Of a DNA stretch of 54,971 nucleotides, positions 25,284-33,910 are shown piece after piece. Each line of letters opens with the position of its first letter. Within the stretch, counting starts at the first letter, position 1. The stretch covers positions 1 through 54,971 of the forward strand of contig PBMR01000002.1 of the NCBI GenBank assembly GCA_002722735.1, given 5' to 3'. Under the pieces are notes generated by a model. It saw nothing but the letters and a program-made list of their open reading frames with translations. It was not told the DNA's origin and ran no database searches. Source of the stretch: Methanobacteriota archaeon. Lineage in GTDB: Archaea; Thermoplasmatota; Poseidoniia; Poseidoniales; Thalassarchaeaceae. Made by a program: the position numbers and the translations under genes.

Positions 25284-28139
25284 TCAAAGGAAAGAGATTC
25301 CTGGCTCCAATGGGAAAGCCACCTGAGCCTTGCCACCTATGTCCTCTCCCTCACCCACAGGATATACTTCAATAGACGAAACCTCGAGCGCGTTTGCGAT
25401 GAATTCGGAGTTTGCCGCGATGGTTCCGGTTTCATCGATACCACTGAAGATTTGTGCTCTCTCACCATCGGACCAGGTGTGAATTCTCCCCCTCTTCTTC
25501 TTGCTACCAGTTGTCAGTGCCATCCAAGTCTGGAATATCTCTCCACGCAGTGCTTCGTTCTGGAAGATATCCAGGGACTGCAGATGAGTCTGGCCCTCGA
25601 CCTTGAAATCGAAGCCCTCTGATTCTAGCCGAATCGCGTCTCGAGCTAATGCGGACTTCCACGCGGGTGCAGTTTGGATTACTACTTGGCTGATTTCTTT
25701 TTCGGTGTGCCGTTCAGCGAGACCGCGGAGATTTCTAGCGCTGGTGATGATGTTGCGGAGGTAGGCTTCGCGGGCTAGTACGGGGGCGTCATTAGACGAA
25801 TCTGTGATATCTGGAAGGGCATGCTCGGCCAGCAGACCCTGCACTCCCAATTGATGCCAGAACTCCTCAGCGATGTGAGGGGTTGCCGGTGCAAGCATAG
25901 GAATCCATCCCTCGAGGAAGGCTCGAGCAGTTTCCCGGTCGCAGCCTCCTCGACGACGGTACCAGTTCCAGTCGGAGAGCATCCCAAAGTGGCTGATCAT
26001 CACCCCTTCACGAAGGCTGACGCTCTCCATCACCTCTCTCCATATGCTCTGATTTACCCTCAATCTAGCGTTCAGCCATTCGTCCATTATTCCTGGAGAG
26101 GATTCCATGGCCTGCGCCGAGCCAACTGCGTCAATTACCGCGTTTATCTGACGGTAGTTGGCCTCAAGGGCACTGTCGGACCAATCCATCCCCGCCTCGG
26201 GATTAGCTCCGAAGAGAATGAACAGCCGAACGGTATCGGCACCGAATTTCCCTACCATGTCCCCTGGGCTAACCGTGTTGCCAAGCGATTTGCCCATCTT
26301 CGCCGAGCGGGTCCCGAGCGGCTTGCCGCACGACGGGCAATCGCCACCGAAGTTGTCGACATGATACTCAGCGTTGCAATTGGTGCAGAAAGGAGCGGGT
26401 GCATTGAGCATACCTTGGCAGACCAGCGTGCCGAAAGGCTCGCCAATCTCATTCAAGCCGGCGTCACGTGTTGCCTTGGTGAAGAAGCGGGCGTAAAGGA
26501 GGTGCATCACGGCGTGCTCGATGCCGCCAATGTACAAATCGACCCCACCGTCCATCCAGTAGTCTACGATTTCTCGGTTGAACGGTGTGGAGTCGTTGTT
26601 GGCGTCACAGAAGCGCATGAAGTACCATGATGAGTCATAGAAGGTGTCCATTGTATCGGTTTCACGCCTGGCGGCCCCCCCACAGGAGGGACAGGGGGTG
26701 TTGACAAATGTGTCATGCGAAGCGAGAGGGTTACCGCTCTGCTCCTCACTGAACGTGACGTCCAGCGGAAGCTCGACAGGCAGGTCAGCAGAAGGGACGG
26801 GGACCGTGCCACAAGAACCGCAGTGTATCATCGGTATCGGAGTGCCCCAGAAACGCTGTCGGCTAAGCAGCCAATCCTTCAGGCGGTACTCCACTTTGCC
26901 GTGGCCAGCACCAGTTTTCTCGAGTGCGGCGATGACTGCATCCTTAGCCGCATCACCAGCAATCCCGTCGAAGCCGTCACAGCCTGAGTTTACCATTGGA
27001 CCATAGCCCTCGAAAGCCTCGTTGAGCGGTGCGTTAGAGTCGTCGTCTGCTTTCTCTACCAGCACGCGACGAATCTCGATTCCATATCTCTTTGCGAAGT
27101 CATAGTCACGCTGGTCGTGACCCGGGACGGCCATCACAGCGCCGGTACCGTATGAGGCGACAACGAAGTTGCCCGCGTAGATAGGTACCACCTCACCACT
27201 GAGGGGATTCACTGCATGACGTCCTAGGAATACGCCCTTCTTCTCCTTCAGCATATTGATCCGCTCGAACTCGGACATGCGCGCGCACTCGTCACGGAGT
27301 TCGCGCCAATTCGCCTCCCACTCGGTTCCCGCACACAACTCCCCACACAGTGGGTGTTCGGGAGAGAGAGTGATGAAAGTCACACCAAAGATGGTGTCTG
27401 GTCTCGTGGTGAAGGCTCCGATGACCGCTTTGGAGTTAGAAACCGGAAAGTCGATGTGAGCACCGTGGGAACGGCCAATCCAGTTGCGCTGCATCGCCTT
27501 GACATTCTCTGGAAAGGCAATGTTGTCGAGGTCATCGAGCAGTTCGTCAGAGTACTCAGTCATACGCAGGAACCACTGTGCCATGTCCTTCTGAACGACC
27601 TCGAGGCCACACCGCCAGCAACGGTTGTTCTTGACCTGTTCATTGGCGAGTACGGTGTCACAGTCAACACACCAATTGACCGGTGCCATCCTACGCTCGA
27701 CCAGCCCACGCTCGTTGAGCATCAGGAACATCTCCTGATTCCACTTGTAATAGTCGACATCAGATGTCGCAAGAAAGCGCCTCCAGTCGTACGAGTAGCC
27801 CATCCGTTCCTGATCTGCACGGATGCTCGCTATGTTGCGATGGGTGACTGAATGCGGGTGTCCGCCCTCTTTCTTTGCAGCATTCTCAGCAGGCATTCCG
27901 AACGAGTCGTAGCCCATTGGGTAGAGCACGTTCCTGCCCATAAGACGATGAAAGCGAGCCATTGCATCGCCAATTGAGTAGTTGCGGACATGGCCCATAT
28001 GCATGCTACCAGAGGGGTAGGGGAACATCTCGAGGCAGTAGAACTTGGGCTTGGAAGGGTCGGCATCGGCCTCGAAGGCTCCTGTGTCCGCCCAAATCTT
28101 CTGCCACCGAGTCTCTACCTCTTGCGCGTCGTATGACAT
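25284..28139 (-). CDS. leuS: Leucyl-tRNA synthetase, bacterial-type catalytic core
   Basis: 951 residues. Charges tRNA-Leu with leucine. HMGH (47-50, the HIGH motif) lies in YPSGSMHMGHVRNYSIGDAMAR, and the second motif is KMGKS (about 614-618) in place of KMSKS. The ATP-binding end reads GADTVRLFILFGANPEAGMDWSD. These sequences, the position of the editing domain after a CxxC...CxxC zinc module (CVDC...CWRC), and VPVPSADLPVELP are characteristic of bacterial LeuRS rather than the archaeal/eukaryotic form. A second CxxC pair (CTNC...CPSC) sits just before KMGKS, in the leucine-specific insertion. The last 150 residues (EKEISQVVIQTAPAWKSALA and on) do not look like the bacterial C-terminus and may be archaeal-type. 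Horizontal acquisition is likely. Confidence 0.97.
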   Translation of the reverse strand: MSYDAQEVETRWQKIWADTGAFEADADPSKPKFYCLEMFPYPSGSMHMGHVRNYSIGDAMARFHRLMGRNVLYPMGYDSFGMPAENAAKKEGGHPHSVTHRNIASIRADQERMGYSYDWRRFLATSDVDYYKWNQEMFLMLNERGLVERRMAPVNWCVDCDTVLANEQVKNNRCWRCGLEVVQKDMAQWFLRMTEYSDELLDDLDNIAFPENVKAMQRNWIGRSHGAHIDFPVSNSKAVIGAFTTRPDTIFGVTFITLSPEHPLCGELCAGTEWEANWRELRDECARMSEFERINMLKEKKGVFLGRHAVNPLSGEVVPIYAGNFVVASYGTGAVMAVPGHDQRDYDFAKRYGIEIRRVLVEKADDDSNAPLNEAFEGYGPMVNSGCDGFDGIAGDAAKDAVIAALEKTGAGHGKVEYRLKDWLLSRQRFWGTPIPMIHCGSCGTVPVPSADLPVELPLDVTFSEEQSGNPLASHDTFVNTPCPSCGGAARRETDTMDTFYDSSWYFMRFCDANNDSTPFNREIVDYWMDGGVDLYIGGIEHAVMHLLYARFFTKATRDAGLNEIGEPFGTLVCQGMLNAPAPFCTNCNAEYHVDNFGGDCPSCGKPLGTRSAKMGKSLGNTVSPGDMVGKFGADTVRLFILFGANPEAGMDWSDSALEANYRQINAVIDAVGSAQAMESSPGIMDEWLNARLRVNQSIWREVMESVSLREGVMISHFGMLSDWNWYRRRGGCDRETARAFLEGWIPMLAPATPHIAEEFWHQLGVQGLLAEHALPDITDSSNDAPVLAREAYLRNIITSARNLRGLAERHTEKEISQVVIQTAPAWKSALARDAIRLESEGFDFKVEGQTHLQSLDIFQNEALRGEIFQTWMALTTGSKKKRGRIHTWSDGERAQIFSGIDETGTIAANSEFIANALEVSSIEVYPVGEGEDIGGKAQVAFPLEPGISFL

Positions 28140-28285
28140 TTCCTCACCCTCATCGGGCTTCGAAGGGAGCCATCAGGCTCCCCACAGAAGCGGTAGAACG
28201 GGCGCAAGCCCGCCTAGCAGGCTATGTGAAGCGGGCACTCGTGCCACATCTCTCGACTCAGAGACCACTCTTTGAAGCCTGCCCA

Positions 28286-29089
28286 ATGACAACCGGGCCG
28301 CCACACCTATGCGACAGGGTCGGCTGGCATTGGTCGATGCTGGGCGACGGGGAGTTCGACGTCTCGGTCCGAGACGATGGTGTGGAGGTGTGGGTCACCC
28401 AGATGGGGGATTACATGAACATGAACACGGCCTTCGTCGACAGAGAGGCTGGAGTGGTCGCTATCGTCGATCCGTTCGATGCCAAGGTTTGGGTGAATGC
28501 GCTGGCTGAGGAGGGGCTCAGTCCCACCCACCTGCTCTACACCCACACCCATAGGGATCACACCGCTGGATTCTCGATGATGCTCAAACTGGTCCCCGAG
28601 GTGGAGGTGTGGGGGCATGAGGAGGCTATGGTCCCGAACCTCCTCGGCCATTTCATTTTCAAGAAGGTGGATTTTACACATACTTGGGATAGTGAACCGA
28701 ACAGCACCGTGCAGTGGGCAGCGGGGGCCATAACGCTCCACGTCACGCACTCTCCCGGACATGCACCGGGACACGTTACCTTCCACGGTCACGGTGTTTA
28801 CCACGCCGGCGACCTGTTGTTCACCGCACATTCAGGACGTGTTGATCTACCGGGCAGCGATCCGCTCGCCCAGTGGCACAGCGTCCTCTACGCGCGCAGC
28901 CTACTCAGGGGACTGCCTGGCGATTGGAGGCTTATTCCAGGGCATAGGTACGAGTGGATCGACGGTTCGACTCCCGATTGGATCAGCGTCAAACAGGCAT
29001 TGGCACACAACTTCTCACTCAACTCACCCGAGCTTGAGTCCTTTGAGAGTCTCCCGTGGCAGAGGTTCGACGATGATATCAGTGCTTGA
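28286..29089 (+). CDS. Metallo-beta-lactamase-fold hydrolase (glyoxalase II-like)
   Basis: 267 residues from ATG 28286. The open frame extends upstream into the leuS promoter and gene, but those residues are a shadow. The zinc-binding motif THTHRDH is at 86-92, with the next metal histidine in HSPGHAPGH and an aspartate in YHAGDLLF. The C-terminal histidine is in LIPGHRYEW. All ligands of a binuclear MBL hydrolase are therefore present. Substrate specificity cannot be told; hydroxyacylglutathione-type thioester hydrolysis is one option. It is divergent from leuS and overlaps the convergent LETM1-like gene by 11 bp. Confidence 0.85.
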   Translation: MTTGPPHLCDRVGWHWSMLGDGEFDVSVRDDGVEVWVTQMGDYMNMNTAFVDREAGVVAIVDPFDAKVWVNALAEEGLSPTHLLYTHTHRDHTAGFSMMLKLVPEVEVWGHEEAMVPNLLGHFIFKKVDFTHTWDSEPNSTVQWAAGAITLHVTHSPGHAPGHVTFHGHGVYHAGDLLFTAHSGRVDLPGSDPLAQWHSVLYARSLLRGLPGDWRLIPGHRYEWIDGSTPDWISVKQALAHNFSLNSPELESFESLPWQRFDDDISA

Positions 29090-29612
29090 GTCTCAGCAGA
29101 CGGCGTACAACAGAGCTCTCCCTCTCTAGGTCGGCTTCCTTTTCGATTCTTCGCACGGTCCTCAGCGCATCGATGGGTATCCAATCATCAGGGATTAGCC
29201 TCCAAGGAGTGGCTCTCGCCATAATCCCGAGCAAGACGTGGCTCCCCGGAATCATGAACACTCGCAGAGGTGGTACGATTAAGCTCATGGCAGCGAGATT
29301 CTCACGAGCGAGTTTTCGTTCTTCCTTGTCGATTCGGCGTCCGAGGAGGAGGTTTGCGAGGATTCCTGCAGTCTCCTTGAAGTTATCAGCACCAATCCTA
29401 GAGGTGTCCCAGGCTTTCTCTATCGACTGCCCCCACTTCCCTGGCTCCTTGGCAACTTCCCTAATCTCAGTCTGCGACTGCTCTGGTAATTTCCTGAACG
29501 TCGCAGCCGCTCCCGTTGCTATCCAAGGCAGCCATCGGCCAAGGAATCGCAAACCATTTCTCAGACGCCCCATGGGGCTCCGAGGTGGAGTCTTCGCTTG
29601 AGGTGAACGCAT
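29079..29612 (-). CDS. LETM1-like domain protein
   Basis: 177 residues. The part ENLAAMSLIVPPLRVFMIPGSHVLLGIMARATPWRLIPDDWIP (about 104-148) resembles the conserved core of LETM1 and LETM1-like proteins, which in mitochondria sit in the inner membrane and bind ribosomes or affect cation exchange. The stretch PPLRVFMIPGSHVLLGIMA could form one membrane helix. An earlier segment (about 60-100) is helical and charged. The family call rests on this one motif and is tentative. The ATG at 29612 lies 24 bp from a TATA-like box, so the mRNA is probably leaderless. It overlaps the MBL hydrolase gene by 11 bp at the 3' end. Confidence 0.6.
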   Translation of the reverse strand: MRSPQAKTPPRSPMGRLRNGLRFLGRWLPWIATGAAATFRKLPEQSQTEIREVAKEPGKWGQSIEKAWDTSRIGADNFKETAGILANLLLGRRIDKEERKLARENLAAMSLIVPPLRVFMIPGSHVLLGIMARATPWRLIPDDWIPIDALRTVRRIEKEADLERESSVVRRLLRLKH

Positions 29613-29635
29613 GCATTATTGGGACTCGTGCACGA

Positions 29636-29644
29636 AATTATATC
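29636..29644 (-). promoter_or_regulatory. TATA box of the LETM1-like gene
   Basis: On the minus strand this reads GATATAATTT, with its core 24-32 bp before the ATG at 29612. The spacing predicts transcription start at the ATG. A separate GATAAATC at 29681-29688 on the plus strand is a candidate TATA box for the oxidoreductase operon, giving a leader of about 25 nt. Confidence 0.5.
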
Positions 29645-29736
29645 CCCTATTAGGAACAATTGTCATCGAAATGGCAAATGGATAAATCAGGAAGGGTGGA
29701 CGGTCCCCTGCCCATCACAGGCGCGAGGTGGCCCTC

Positions 29737-31662
29737 ATGGCAAGAAAAGCCAGATTCCCGGGAATCCCAACAACATCTGATGGTGCTACCAACGTAGTGT
29801 GGGTTGAGACCAATATTACTGAGGGATCCTGCGCCTACCCCATTACATCTTCCACTCCGATGGGAGTAGGCTACGGTGCTGCGGTCGCCAACGGTGCTAG
29901 AAATCTCTGGGGAACTCCACTAATCTTCCTTGAGCCTGAGTCGGAGCACTCGAGTGCTTCGGCCGCGGAGGGGTATGCCCTAGCCGGAGGTAGGGCTACC
30001 AACTTCACCTCAGGACAGGGGCTTATTCTGATGAAGGAAGTACTCTATGTCATCAGCGGCAAGCGCTTGCCCATCGTCTTCCACATAGGGGCCCGTGCTC
30101 TGACCAGCCACTCTCTCAACGTCCATGCAGGGCATGACGATGTGATGGGGGTGGCTGACGTTGGTTGGGGGATGGTTTTCGGCCGCAATGCTACGGAGGC
30201 CGGTGACCTCGCGCTAATCTCCAGACGTGCGGCAGAGAACTGCAACACGCCGTTTTTCAATGTGCAGGATGGATTCCTAACCACGCATACCATTGAGAAC
30301 ATCCTGCAATGCGAACCTGAATTGATGAAGGAGTTCGTGGGTGATCCCGCGGACAAACTGCGTAACATGCTCGACCCATACAATCCCATCATGTCGGGCA
30401 TCGTGCAAAACCAAGACTCCTACATGAAGGGGAAGATTGCACAGCGTCACTTCACGGATACGGTCATGCCGGCAATCATTGAGTCCATGGCTACCTTCAC
30501 CGAACTAACAGGGAGGCCCTACTCCCTCATAGACAAATATCAGATGGAAGATGCCGAATACGCTATCGTCGGAATGGGGTCAATGTACGAGACGGCCACC
30601 ACGGTGGTCGACCATCTGCGCGCCTCTGGGAAGATGGTTGGTTGCGTCCATATCACCTGCTTCAGGCCGTTCCCTGGACCCGAAATAGCAGCATTGCTCT
30701 CGGGATGCAGGGCTGTTGCAATCCTCGAGAGGATGGATGACCCCCTGGGTCAATCCAATCCCCTAACAATGGAGATTAAGGCCTCTATGACCGATGCCAT
30801 GCTGGGTAGTGATGGCTACGAGAAGATCTCATCAATCCCAGTCATTCACTCCGGTTCCTACGGACTTGGCAGCCGAGACGTGACCAGTGGTGACCTCGCT
30901 TCGGTTTTCGAAATGATGGGGGCTGATGGTCCGCCAACTTATTTCTCATTGGGAATCGAACACTCTTCCGCCCTTGCTCCAGTAGTGGGATTGGACGGTC
31001 GGCCCGAGGGCGCTTTCTCGATGAGGGGGCACAGCGTGGGTGGATTCGGCAGCGTGACAACGAACAAGATCATCGCCACAGTCTCCGAGGACCTGTTTGG
31101 TAAAACTGTGCAAGCATACCCCAAGTATGGTAGCGAGAAGAAGGGGCTACCGACCAACTTCTACCTAACGATCGCTGATGAGAGGATTCGCATCCACCAT
31201 GAATTGGATGTTCTGGACTTCGTCGCGGTACAGGACATCAACGCATTTGATACTGGGAATCCATTGAATGGGCTGCGTGACGGGGGGACCATCTTCATCC
31301 AGACCAAAGCCGGAGACGTGGGCGAGTTGCTCGACTCCTTGCCATCCAATATCAGCACCGAGATTGCAGAGAGAGGAGTGAGAGTCCTCTACTTGGATAC
31401 AGCAGCCATTGCCAGAGACATTGCCACGTCCAGCGATCTGATAGTTAGAATGCAAGGCATTGTCCTTCTCGGCATCTTTCTACGGAGTACGCCCCTTGCT
31501 GAGGGGGTAAGCGGGGATGCCCTCTTCCCTATTGTGGAGAAGAGCCTGCGCAAGTACTTCGGAAAGCGTGGCGAGAGGGTCGTTCAGGAGAATCTCGCCT
31601 GCGTCCGTAGAGGATACGAGGAGGTTCGAATCTACGATTCAGAAATGGGGGATGAAGCATGA
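29737..31662 (+). CDS. 2-oxoacid (pyruvate):ferredoxin oxidoreductase, fused alpha-gamma subunit
   Basis: 641 residues. The N-terminal 430 form the alpha part (pyrimidine-binding and domain II: ITSSTPMGVGYGAAVANGARN, IVFHIGARALTSHSLNVHAGHDDVM, FNVQDGFLTTH, and the transketolase C-like YAIVGMGSMYETATTVVDHLR). From about 430 on is the gamma part (RGHSVGGFGSVTTNKIIATVSEDL, then DFVAVQDINAF). The order matches the first half of bacterial NifJ-type pyruvate:ferredoxin oxidoreductase. The start is ATG 29737 after GAGGTGG at 29725-29731, which supports it over the in-frame GTG 29728. Its stop overlaps the delta-beta subunit start by 4 bp. Pyruvate is the likely substrate by similarity to NifJ, but another 2-oxoacid is possible. 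Confidence 0.88.
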   Translation: MARKARFPGIPTTSDGATNVVWVETNITEGSCAYPITSSTPMGVGYGAAVANGARNLWGTPLIFLEPESEHSSASAAEGYALAGGRATNFTSGQGLILMKEVLYVISGKRLPIVFHIGARALTSHSLNVHAGHDDVMGVADVGWGMVFGRNATEAGDLALISRRAAENCNTPFFNVQDGFLTTHTIENILQCEPELMKEFVGDPADKLRNMLDPYNPIMSGIVQNQDSYMKGKIAQRHFTDTVMPAIIESMATFTELTGRPYSLIDKYQMEDAEYAIVGMGSMYETATTVVDHLRASGKMVGCVHITCFRPFPGPEIAALLSGCRAVAILERMDDPLGQSNPLTMEIKASMTDAMLGSDGYEKISSIPVIHSGSYGLGSRDVTSGDLASVFEMMGADGPPTYFSLGIEHSSALAPVVGLDGRPEGAFSMRGHSVGGFGSVTTNKIIATVSEDLFGKTVQAYPKYGSEKKGLPTNFYLTIADERIRIHHELDVLDFVAVQDINAFDTGNPLNGLRDGGTIFIQTKAGDVGELLDSLPSNISTEIAERGVRVLYLDTAAIARDIATSSDLIVRMQGIVLLGIFLRSTPLAEGVSGDALFPIVEKSLRKYFGKRGERVVQENLACVRRGYEEVRIYDSEMGDEA

Positions 31663-33281
31663 CCCTCGGAGATCCTAACCCAGCTAGGAAGCAAACAGCC
31701 CACGACAAGGAGTTCTTCGATCTCGAGGACTTCGAACAGCGAATAATCTCAGCCTACAACCAAGGTCACGCGGCATCTAGCCTGCCCGCCGATGTTGTTC
31801 ACGCCAGATCGCTGATAGGACCCGCATCTGGACGGTTTCGAGATTTCTCCTATATCGCTACAGAGATTCCGGAATTTATTGCTGAGAATTGTGTTGGATG
31901 CATGGATTGTGTCACCATGTGCCCCGATACGGCGATTCTAGGCAAGGTTGTTCGTGAGGAGGCGCTTGAGGAGGCACTTCTCGGGATGGACAAGTCCGAT
32001 GCGGATGGAATGAGGGCAATGTGGCCCCGAGTCAACAAGTACTGGAAGAATCGCAAGAGGAAGGGTGAGGAGCCTGGTAGGTTCGGGATTTTCATCGACC
32101 CAAGTAAGTGCAAGGGTTGTGCAGAGTGCGTCGATGTGTGCGGCTCCAAGGATGCCCTCGCGATGGTTTCTAAGGAAAAGAAAGGGGATGAGGCGCATCG
32201 AAGGGAATGGGAATTCTACATCGGCATGGGTGAGACCGAGCAGCAGTTCGTCAACGAGAGATCGCCCATGGACATCATGCTCCGGAAGGAGGCCTTGCTC
32301 TACGTGGGGGGGGCGGGGTCCTGCGCCGGTTGTGGAGAGGCGACCGCATTGCGGATGATGGCGGCTGCGACCGGATACGATTACGGTGCTGACAGTTTCG
32401 CCGTGGTTAACTCGACTGGGTGCTCAACGGTCTATGGCTCCACTTATCCCTACAATCCATGGGCGGTGCCATGGACCAACTCGCTTTTTGAAAACGGGCC
32501 CACGGATGCCATGGGAGTAAGGGCACGATGGGATCAAATTGGGTGGGATGACAAGAGACTCTGGGTGGTTGGAGGAGATGGGGCACTGTATGACATCGGC
32601 TTCGGCGCACTCTCGAGGATGCTGGCCAGTGGCATGGACATCAAGGTGCTAGTGCTAGACACTCAGGTTTACTCCAACACTGGAGGGCAGACCTCCACAG
32701 CAACTTTCACCGGTCAGAGTTCGAAGATGTATCCACACGGCAGCGTGATTGCTGGAAAGCAGGAGTTCCGCAAGGAACTGGGCGCAATTGCAGCCATGCA
32801 TCCGAACACTTACGTTGCTCAGACAGTCACTAGCCTGCCTAACCACTTCTACAGGGCGATCAGGGGGGCGAATGAGTTCAAGGGCCCGGCCGTGGTTAGC
32901 GTGTACACCACCTGCCAACCCGAACACGGTGTTGCGGACGATGCCAGCTACGAGCGCGCTAACTTAGCACTGAAGACTCGTACTTGGCCAATTTTCATTC
33001 ATGATCCTAGGAAGGGCCCACGCTTCCAGGACCGTTGGGATCTGCGCGGCAACCCTAGTCCGAACAAAGACTGGCATAGTCTGCGCCATGACGACGGATC
33101 CCGAAGGGAATTGCGTTTCAGGGACTTCGCGATTGGCGAAGGCAGATTCTCAAAGCAATTTGATACAGATGGAACGCCCTCGGAAACTATTCTGATAGCT
33201 GAGCAGGATCGTCTGGCATTCTGGAACAGGCTGCAGGACATGTCGGGAATCGAGCGTATTATCGAAAGTTCGGATGATTAG
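31659..33281 (+). CDS. 2-oxoacid (pyruvate):ferredoxin oxidoreductase, fused delta-beta subunit
   Basis: 540 residues. The N-terminal part is a two-cluster ferredoxin: CVGCMDCVTMCP (about 78-89) and CKGCAECVDVCG (about 150-161), each with CxxCxxCxxxC spacing. The C-terminal part is the beta, thiamine diphosphate-binding subunit: GSCAGCGEATALRM, NSTGCSTVYGSTYPYNPW, then the TPP motif GDGALYDIGFGALSRML...DTQVYSNTGGQTS. It corresponds to the second half of NifJ-type enzymes. Together with the upstream gene it makes a two-subunit enzyme producing acyl-CoA, CO2 and reduced ferredoxin. The 3' end overlaps the convergent GNAT gene by 23 bp. Confidence 0.9.
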   Translation: MTLGDPNPARKQTAHDKEFFDLEDFEQRIISAYNQGHAASSLPADVVHARSLIGPASGRFRDFSYIATEIPEFIAENCVGCMDCVTMCPDTAILGKVVREEALEEALLGMDKSDADGMRAMWPRVNKYWKNRKRKGEEPGRFGIFIDPSKCKGCAECVDVCGSKDALAMVSKEKKGDEAHRREWEFYIGMGETEQQFVNERSPMDIMLRKEALLYVGGAGSCAGCGEATALRMMAAATGYDYGADSFAVVNSTGCSTVYGSTYPYNPWAVPWTNSLFENGPTDAMGVRARWDQIGWDDKRLWVVGGDGALYDIGFGALSRMLASGMDIKVLVLDTQVYSNTGGQTSTATFTGQSSKMYPHGSVIAGKQEFRKELGAIAAMHPNTYVAQTVTSLPNHFYRAIRGANEFKGPAVVSVYTTCQPEHGVADDASYERANLALKTRTWPIFIHDPRKGPRFQDRWDLRGNPSPNKDWHSLRHDDGSRRELRFRDFAIGEGRFSKQFDTDGTPSETILIAEQDRLAFWNRLQDMSGIERIIESSDD

Positions 33282-33885
33282 GTCCCTTGTCGGGCCCGAC
33301 ATCTATGGTGTGACACTCATGTAGGGTCCTTACTCCTGCTACCGTAATTGGGGAGTCGCCCTCAGTGCAGCGCTCTCCACTCCAATTTCTTACCGCCCTC
33401 ATGACAGTGTTACGACCTGCCTCGTTTTTCGGGTCGACCTTCAGTTCAACGGTGAGATTCTCAACCTGCCCGAGCCACCTCAAGACAGCATCGATGCTCT
33501 TCCTTGCCAGCCCGTGTTGTTGCTCCGAGCTCCTTACCCAATAACCTAGGTTCCATACCGCCCTGCGAGAGCGAGTGACCCTATCGAATCCGACCAGTCC
33601 GAGGATAAATTCGTCCCACGGTCGCACCATCACCCAGTGATGAAGCAATCCCGCCCTACCCTTCCTCTCTGTCTCGTGAATGAATTCCTCGATCTGGGCG
33701 TTTGTCTCCTTATCGGGATTAATCCAGGGCATGGCACGAATTACGTCGGGCCAAGTCTCCTCGAAAGCCTCGATGATATCGGAAATATGGATGATAGAAA
33801 CCGGTCTGAGGACGAGGGCATCATCAACCCGAATGGATGACGTGGCGCGGCGAATCATGGGGCTTTGGGAAGGGTTACGCGGCAT
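33259..33885 (-). CDS. GNAT-family N-acetyltransferase
   Basis: 208 residues. The fold is of the RimJ/RimL type: LVLRPVSIIHISDIIEAFEETWPDV at the start, ILGLVGFDRVTRSRRAVWNLGYWVRSSEQQHGLARKSIDAVLRW in the acetyl-CoA binding region, and ELKVDPKNEAGRNTVMRAV as the motif B strand and helix. The usual Q/RxxGxG/A loop is present as EQQHGLA. The substrate could be a ribosomal or other protein N-terminus or a small molecule; this is not shown. The ATG at 33885 is used; MIRRATSS at residue 10 is an alternative. It follows the zinc-ribbon/EF-hand gene by 25 bp on the same strand. Confidence 0.82.
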   Translation of the reverse strand: MPRNPSQSPMIRRATSSIRVDDALVLRPVSIIHISDIIEAFEETWPDVIRAMPWINPDKETNAQIEEFIHETERKGRAGLLHHWVMVRPWDEFILGLVGFDRVTRSRRAVWNLGYWVRSSEQQHGLARKSIDAVLRWLGQVENLTVELKVDPKNEAGRNTVMRAVRNWSGERCTEGDSPITVAGVRTLHECHTIDVGPDKGPNHPNFR

Positions 33886-33910
33886 CAGACCTACGGAGAG
33901 GCGACTTTGG

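Noticed and set aside
27962-28285. Extra 108 N-terminal residues of the MBL hydrolase frame
   Set aside because: They lie mostly inside leuS and its promoter, are of odd composition and have no match to the MBL fold.
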